Below, in pieces: positions 60,168-64,000 of a stretch of DNA of 64,000 bases. The notes beneath the pieces are model-generated. The model worked only from the letters and a program-made list of their open reading frames with translations, did not search any database and was not told where the DNA came from. Each line of letters starts with the position of its first letter. Within the stretch, counting starts at the first letter, position 1. The stretch comes from Microthrixaceae bacterium (GTDB taxonomy: Bacteria; Actinomycetota; Acidimicrobiia; Acidimicrobiales; Poriferisodalaceae), in NCBI GenBank assembly GCA_011523825.1, contig WTFX01000026.1, forward strand, positions 435,288 through 499,287, in the 5' to 3' direction. A program made the translations under genes and the position numbers.

Positions 60168-61193
60168 ATGGCTCAACCTCTGCGATTCGGCGTCGTTCAC
60201 GACTTGCGCAGCCCGCCCGGCAGCGACGTGCCGCTGGTGGAGATGTACGCGCAGGCGCTCGACCAGCTCGAGATGGCCGACGAGCTGGGCTTCGAGCTGG
60301 CGTGGTTCACCGAGCACCACTTCCTCGACGACGGCCACTTGCCGAACTTCGTGCCGATGGCAGGCGCGGTGGCGGCCCGCACGTCCCGGATTCGCATCTC
60401 CACCGACATCCTGCTGGCGCCGTTCGCCCACCCGGTCCGGCTGGCCGAGGACCTCGCCGTGCTCGACAACATCTCGGGCGGGCGCATCGAGCTGGGCATC
60501 GGCATGGGCTATGCGGCGCACGAATTCCGGGGGTTTGGCATTCGCCAGTCGCGCCGGGTGTCGCTGACCGAGGAGCTGGTGCAGATTTTGCAGCTGGCGT
60601 GGCAGGGCGAGCCGTTCAGCTTCGAAGGCAAGCGCTGGCGCTTCGATGATCTGCTGGTGACCCCTGCGCCGGTGCAGCCCGGCGGGCCGCCGCTGTGGAT
60701 CGCAGGCATGAGCCGCAATGCCGCTGTGCGAGCTGCCCGGTTCGACACCCACTTGCTGCCCCAGGGCGCGCCCGACATTGTCCTGGAGCCCTGGCGCGAC
60801 GAGCTGCGGGCGACGGGGCGTGATCCCGGCGACTACCGGGTGGGCATCATCCGCTCGGTGTTCGTGACCGACGACCGCGAGGGCGCCTGGCAGCAGATCA
60901 GGGCTGCGGAGCGTTACCGGGCGGGCGTCTACGCCCGGCTCTTCGACGAGACGCCCGACGAGTTCACGGCGTTCGACCCAACGAAGGGAGCGATTCCCCA
61001 AGGCTGGATCGTCGGCGACGAGGACCACTGCATCGCCGAGCTGACGGCGTTCATCGGGCAGTTTGGCGTTACCGATCTCTGCACATGGGGCGGCCCGCCT
61101 GGCCTGCCGCCGTCGATCATGAACGATTCGCTGGAGCGTCTCGCCCGCAACGTCATCCCGCAGGTGCGCGCCGCCGTAGAGGGCGACGGCTGA
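60168..61193 (+). CDS. LLM-class flavin/F420-dependent oxidoreductase
   Basis: The 341-residue barrel begins MAQPLRFGVVHDLRSPPGSD, with WFTEHHFLDDGHLPNFVP near residue 45, DNISGGRIELGIGMGYAAHE near residue 103 and TWGGPPGLPPSIM near the end. It is a clear paralogue of the protein at 16094. It is divergent from the monooxygenase cassette, 115 bases away, in a gap that contains a short AT-rich patch with the palindrome GAAATTTC (60105-60112). Its substrate is unknown. Confidence 0.88.
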   Translation: MAQPLRFGVVHDLRSPPGSDVPLVEMYAQALDQLEMADELGFELAWFTEHHFLDDGHLPNFVPMAGAVAARTSRIRISTDILLAPFAHPVRLAEDLAVLDNISGGRIELGIGMGYAAHEFRGFGIRQSRRVSLTEELVQILQLAWQGEPFSFEGKRWRFDDLLVTPAPVQPGGPPLWIAGMSRNAAVRAARFDTHLLPQGAPDIVLEPWRDELRATGRDPGDYRVGIIRSVFVTDDREGAWQQIRAAERYRAGVYARLFDETPDEFTAFDPTKGAIPQGWIVGDEDHCIAELTAFIGQFGVTDLCTWGGPPGLPPSIMNDSLERLARNVIPQVRAAVEGDG

Positions 61194-61198
61194 TCAAT

Positions 61199-61221
61199 CC
61201 GACCGGTCGGTCCAGCCGGTC
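61199..61221. terminator. Possible hairpin between convergent genes
   Basis: CCGACCGGTCGG (61199-61210) is a perfect palindrome, and GACCGG at 61201-61206 can also pair with CCGGTC at 61216-61221. It lies between two gene ends. The evidence is only the pairing. Confidence 0.35.
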
Positions 61222-61999
61222 AGGCCGGCCCGACAGCGTTGTCGACGAGCCAGCGGAAGCAGGGGTCGACGAGAGCCTCGGCCATGAGTTCGGGGTGCCA
61301 TTGCACTGCCAATATCGGCAGCTCCGTGTGCTCGATGCCCTCGATGATCCCGTCGGGGGAGTGCGCCGTCGCTATGTAGCCGTCGCCGAGCTGGTCCACC
61401 GCCTGGTGATGCAGCGAGTTCACGGCCACCTCGGGGCCGTACATCTGACGCAGCTGGCTGCCTTCGACGGTGGTGACGGTGTGGGGCGTGGCGTCCGGCG
61501 GGCCGTCGGTGGCGGCGTGCTCGGGCAGGTGCTGGTGCAGGGTGCCTCCGGCGGCGATGTTGATGAGCTGCGGGCCGCGGCAGATGCCCAGTACCGGCAG
61601 GCCGCTGTCGACGGCGGCGTCGAGCAGTGCGATCTCGAACGCATCGCGCAGCGGCACGCTGTCGTCGGCGACGGCGGTGCCGCTGTCATTGTCGAATCCG
61701 GTGGTGCGCTCGGCAAACGGGTCGATGCCGTCGTACACCTGCTCGTGCAGGCGATCGGCGTACAGGCACGCGGCCACGTCCTCGCCGCCGGTGAGCAGCA
61801 CTGCGTCGAGGCGCGGCACCACATCGGCCGGGTCGGCGTCGAGCGGCACGTGCACCGCGACGGCCCCAGCAGCGTGGACCGCCTGGGCGTAGTGGGCGAT
61901 GTACAGATCCACCTCGACGTCCACGAACACCGGCGGAAAGCCCCGGATGCGCGCGCCCGCACGGCGCCGTCCCGACAGTCCGATTAGCGGTTTGGGCAC
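61220..61999 (-). CDS. Class I glutamine amidotransferase-like gamma-glutamyl hydrolase (peptidase C26)
   Basis: The 259-residue product is a peptidase C26/PuuD-type enzyme: LIGLSGRRR at the start, LLTGGEDVAACLY near residue 68, the nucleophile elbow VLGICRGPQLIN with Cys near residue 139, and the His-Glu pair in AVQWHPELMAE near residue 233. Such enzymes cleave gamma-glutamyl amides such as gamma-glutamyl-GABA in polyamine use. No other Puu-type genes are in the window, so the exact substrate is open. Confidence 0.9.
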   Translation of the reverse strand: MPKPLIGLSGRRRAGARIRGFPPVFVDVEVDLYIAHYAQAVHAAGAVAVHVPLDADPADVVPRLDAVLLTGGEDVAACLYADRLHEQVYDGIDPFAERTTGFDNDSGTAVADDSVPLRDAFEIALLDAAVDSGLPVLGICRGPQLINIAAGGTLHQHLPEHAATDGPPDATPHTVTTVEGSQLRQMYGPEVAVNSLHHQAVDQLGDGYIATAHSPDGIIEGIEHTELPILAVQWHPELMAEALVDPCFRWLVDNAVGPA

Positions 62000-62075
62000 C
62001 GGGCCACCCTAGATGCGCGGATTCGTCCGCCCTCTGACGGGCTGCGCGCGAGCGGTTGCAAGTACGGTCGCGCGC

Positions 62076-63353
62076 ATGGTGGTGCAGCGCTCACGCCGCC
62101 GCGGATCCGATGAGCCTCGAACGCGATGGTGGCTGGTCGCGGCCGTCGCTGGCGTGCTGCTCATTGCTGCTGCCGCGGTCAGCTCGCTGCTGGGAACAAA
62201 TGAGGCCGCTGATGATGCCGAGTCCACAGCTGAGGTCCCGCAGACGAGCGCGGATGCGGTTGCGCCCGAGGAGGATGCCACGCCGCTGACGACCGCTGCC
62301 GCTGCCGAGGCACCGGCGGACTCGGAGCCGTCTGCATCGGGTGACGAGCCAGCCGAGTCCGGCACCGAGCTGTCGGAGGCCTTCGGCGAACCGGAACACC
62401 CAGTGTCTGGTGTGGAGCCGTACGTCCCCAGCCGCGTCCGGCTCGACGAGCCGGGCCCGCCCGCAGAGGTCTGCAGGGGGGTGCTTCCTGCTCAGCGGGT
62501 TCAGCTTCCCCTGCGCTTCGCGAGCACTAAGCCCGAAGGCGTCGATCACCTGTCGTGGTCGCCCGATTGCCGGCGCATGGTATTCCGGGTCGGCAGCACC
62601 CTGTGGGTTGCCAACGGCGACGGAACGAGCGACATGCCATTCCTCACAGCCCAGTACGGCCTGAATGCGCCGGTGTGGTCGCCCGATAGCCAGTGGATTG
62701 CGTTCTCGCAGGGCGCAATCGTGGAGGGGGAGCGGGCCAGCCACATCTTCATGATCCTGCCCACTGGCTTGGGCCTCGCTCAGGTCACGCACGGGAACGT
62801 GTTGGATCACGACCCTGCGTGGTCCCCCGACGAGGGCCGCATTGCGTTCGCCCGCCGACTGCGGGTGAGTGAGGCCGACGGCAGTACCCGCTTCGAGCAC
62901 CGCATCGTCGTGGTGGACCTGTTGGACGGCACCGAGCAGGTGATCTCGGCCAGTGCCGAGAGCCTGTCGGCGCCGTCGTGGTCTCCTGATGGCCAAGCCA
63001 TCGCCTACCGGATCGGCGGCGAATTGAGCATGGTTCGGCTCGACGACCTGTCCGAGTCGCTGTTGCTGGAGGGCGTGGTAGGCGGCCGCGGTACGTGGTC
63101 AGGTGACGGATCGGCCATCGCAGCGATCAGCGAGTGGTCGGACCGCCAGGCAGCCGTTGCAGTGCGCTTGATGCAAGACCCGAGCGCCACCGAGGAACAC
63201 GTCATCGTCGTGGATGGGCCTGCACAGACAGCCTCGAGCGTCGCGCCCGCCCTGCGTTGGAGCGAGACCGGCGGGCACCTGCTCTTTCACGCCATCGACC
63301 CGCGCGGCGGCCACTGGATCTACCGCCTCCCCGTCCGGCCAGCCGACGAATAG
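62076..63353 (+). CDS. Membrane-anchored TolB-like beta-propeller protein
   Basis: From the ATG at 62076 the product has 425 residues: a basic start, a membrane anchor (WWLVAAVAGVLLIAAAAVSSL, about residues 18-38), an acidic Ser/Ala/Pro spacer to about residue 110 and repeated PD40 blades (LSWSPDCRRMVF, VWSPDSQWIAF, AWSPDEGRIAF, SWSPDGQAIAY, RWSETGGHLLF). The blade pattern matches the propeller of the CWB2 protein at 19893. It is probably displayed on the outer face of the membrane; the ligand is unknown. Confidence 0.82.
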   Translation: MVVQRSRRRGSDEPRTRWWLVAAVAGVLLIAAAAVSSLLGTNEAADDAESTAEVPQTSADAVAPEEDATPLTTAAAAEAPADSEPSASGDEPAESGTELSEAFGEPEHPVSGVEPYVPSRVRLDEPGPPAEVCRGVLPAQRVQLPLRFASTKPEGVDHLSWSPDCRRMVFRVGSTLWVANGDGTSDMPFLTAQYGLNAPVWSPDSQWIAFSQGAIVEGERASHIFMILPTGLGLAQVTHGNVLDHDPAWSPDEGRIAFARRLRVSEADGSTRFEHRIVVVDLLDGTEQVISASAESLSAPSWSPDGQAIAYRIGGELSMVRLDDLSESLLLEGVVGGRGTWSGDGSAIAAISEWSDRQAAVAVRLMQDPSATEEHVIVVDGPAQTASSVAPALRWSETGGHLLFHAIDPRGGHWIYRLPVRPADE

Positions 63354-63470
63354 AGCCGCGCACCGCTCAGCACGGTCGCTGCGGGTCGCGCCGGGCTGCC
63401 AAGGCGAGGCCGGGTGTCGTGGGACAATCACGGCCTTGCCGAGATGGTGGATGGGCTGCGGAGGATTGCC

Positions 63471-63920
63471 ATGAGCGGAACGGCCGAGTCTGTGTCGGGA
63501 CCCACTGCTTCGGGGTATTGCTTGTGCGGCGCGGTGAGTTACGAGGTGCATGGACCGATCCGGCAGGTGTGGAACTGCCACTGCTGGCGGTGCCGTCGCT
63601 GGACTGGTCACCACATGGCGGCGACGGGATGCAAGGGCGCTGATCTCTGGTTGATCTCGGACGACTCGTTGGCTTGGCATCACCCTGCCGACGATCCCAA
63701 CGTGGCCTACGGGTTTTGCCGGGAGTGCGGTGGATCGCTGTTCTGGAAAGTGGGGGAGGGCGAAGCGCATCAGATCGACACGATTGCCATCTGTGCAGGC
63801 ACCCTCGATCTTCCATCAGGCTTGCACACCGAACTGGCCATCTTCGTCGACGATGCCGCCGACTATCACACGCTCGATCCCGCGGTGCCAACCCGGGGCC
63901 GCGACGAGCCCTACTCCTGA
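63471..63920 (+). CDS. GFA/CENP-V-family zinc-binding protein
   Basis: The ATG at 63471 has GGAGGA upstream; an in-frame GTG at 63414 is less likely. The 149-residue product has the glutathione-dependent formaldehyde-activating (CENP-V) fold cysteines in YCLCGAVSYE, CHCWRCRRWTG and FCRECGGSLFW. These bind one or two zinc ions. The family name reflects a few members that handle S-hydroxymethylglutathione; most have no proven function. No operon partner is visible. Confidence 0.88.
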   Translation: MSGTAESVSGPTASGYCLCGAVSYEVHGPIRQVWNCHCWRCRRWTGHHMAATGCKGADLWLISDDSLAWHHPADDPNVAYGFCRECGGSLFWKVGEGEAHQIDTIAICAGTLDLPSGLHTELAIFVDDAADYHTLDPAVPTRGRDEPYS

Positions 63921-63942
63921 GCGGCCGCCGTCTTTCGCTCTC

Positions 63943-64000
63943 TCAGCCTCTGTGGCGGGTGTCGGGGGTGCGGTGGGCGAGGTTGGCCACGGCGGTGGGG
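63943..64000 (-). CDS. 3' end of a gene cut by the window edge
   Basis: Read on the minus strand, the last 58 bases give an open frame ending TAVANLAHRTPDTRHRG and a TGA at 63943-63945. Nineteen codons are too few to assign a family. It could be chance. Confidence 0.3.
   Translation of the reverse strand, partial: PTAVANLAHRTPDTRHRG

Overview
The window is high-GC, densely coded DNA. It carries several F420/flavin-dependent LLM oxidoreductases, a cell-wall-binding-repeat (CWB2) protein, a DtxR-type repressor, many type III CoA-transferases and crotonases, and lipoproteins with actinobacterial lipoboxes. Together these suggest an actinobacterium, most likely an aerobic heterotroph of the Acidimicrobiia type; that placement is inference, since no rRNA or other marker gene is present. 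I see no tRNA, rRNA, CRISPR array, phage or IS element. No gap between genes exceeds 300 bases.

Layout. 1-8.1 kb: a cut-off epimerase, a CoA-transferase / acyl-CoA-dehydrogenase-fold flavoprotein / lipoprotein / crotonase / cupredoxin-like run, an LLM oxidoreductase and an MFS transporter. 8.1-18.8 kb: mostly minus-strand catabolic genes, including a YbaY-like lipoprotein, an arylmalonate-decarboxylase-like protein, a gamma-butyrobetaine-hydroxylase-like dioxygenase, SDR, glyoxalase, DAO-family oxidase, hydrolase, SRPBCC and NTF2 proteins, an LLM enzyme and an MttB-family methyltransferase; several fit quaternary-amine use. 19-27 kb: a crotonase, a CWB2/beta-propeller surface protein, a Baeyer-Villiger-type monooxygenase, a polytopic membrane protein and a DUF3179 protein. 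27-28.7 kb: an iron island (bacterioferritin, Bfd ferredoxin, DtxR-type repressor) with an operator-like palindrome and a partial duplication of the bacterioferritin 3' end.

28.7-46.4 kb: an atypical SDR next to an orphan molybdenum-hydroxylase large subunit. Then come a solute-binding lipoprotein with a 13-C tract at its start, coupled to a large extracytoplasmic protein with no output domain. Opposite these lies a five-gene branched-chain-amino-acid-type ABC operon in which LivH, LivM and LivG are fused into one chain. This fusion is present twice, with two binding proteins but one LivF. An ECF sigma factor and its membrane partner follow divergently.

46.5-64 kb: a serine hydrolase, LLM oxidoreductase, carboxylesterase, double-domain CoA-transferase and MFS transporter, then a four-gene minus-strand cassette (Baeyer-Villiger monooxygenase, thiolase-like protein, DUF35 protein, CoxL-like subunit). 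The window ends with an LLM oxidoreductase, a class I glutamine-amidotransferase hydrolase, a membrane-anchored beta-propeller and a GFA/CENP-V-type zinc protein.

The most promising unusual units are the fused, duplicated Liv transporter beside the ligand-binding/ectodomain pair with its homopolymer tract, and the monooxygenase-thiolase-DUF35-CoxL cassette. Several enzymes appear to lack canonical active-site residues (SDR at 28.7 kb, arylmalonate-decarboxylase-like protein, N-half of the double CoA-transferase, bacterioferritin, DtxR-type repressor). These were read by eye against remembered family sequences and need proper alignment.
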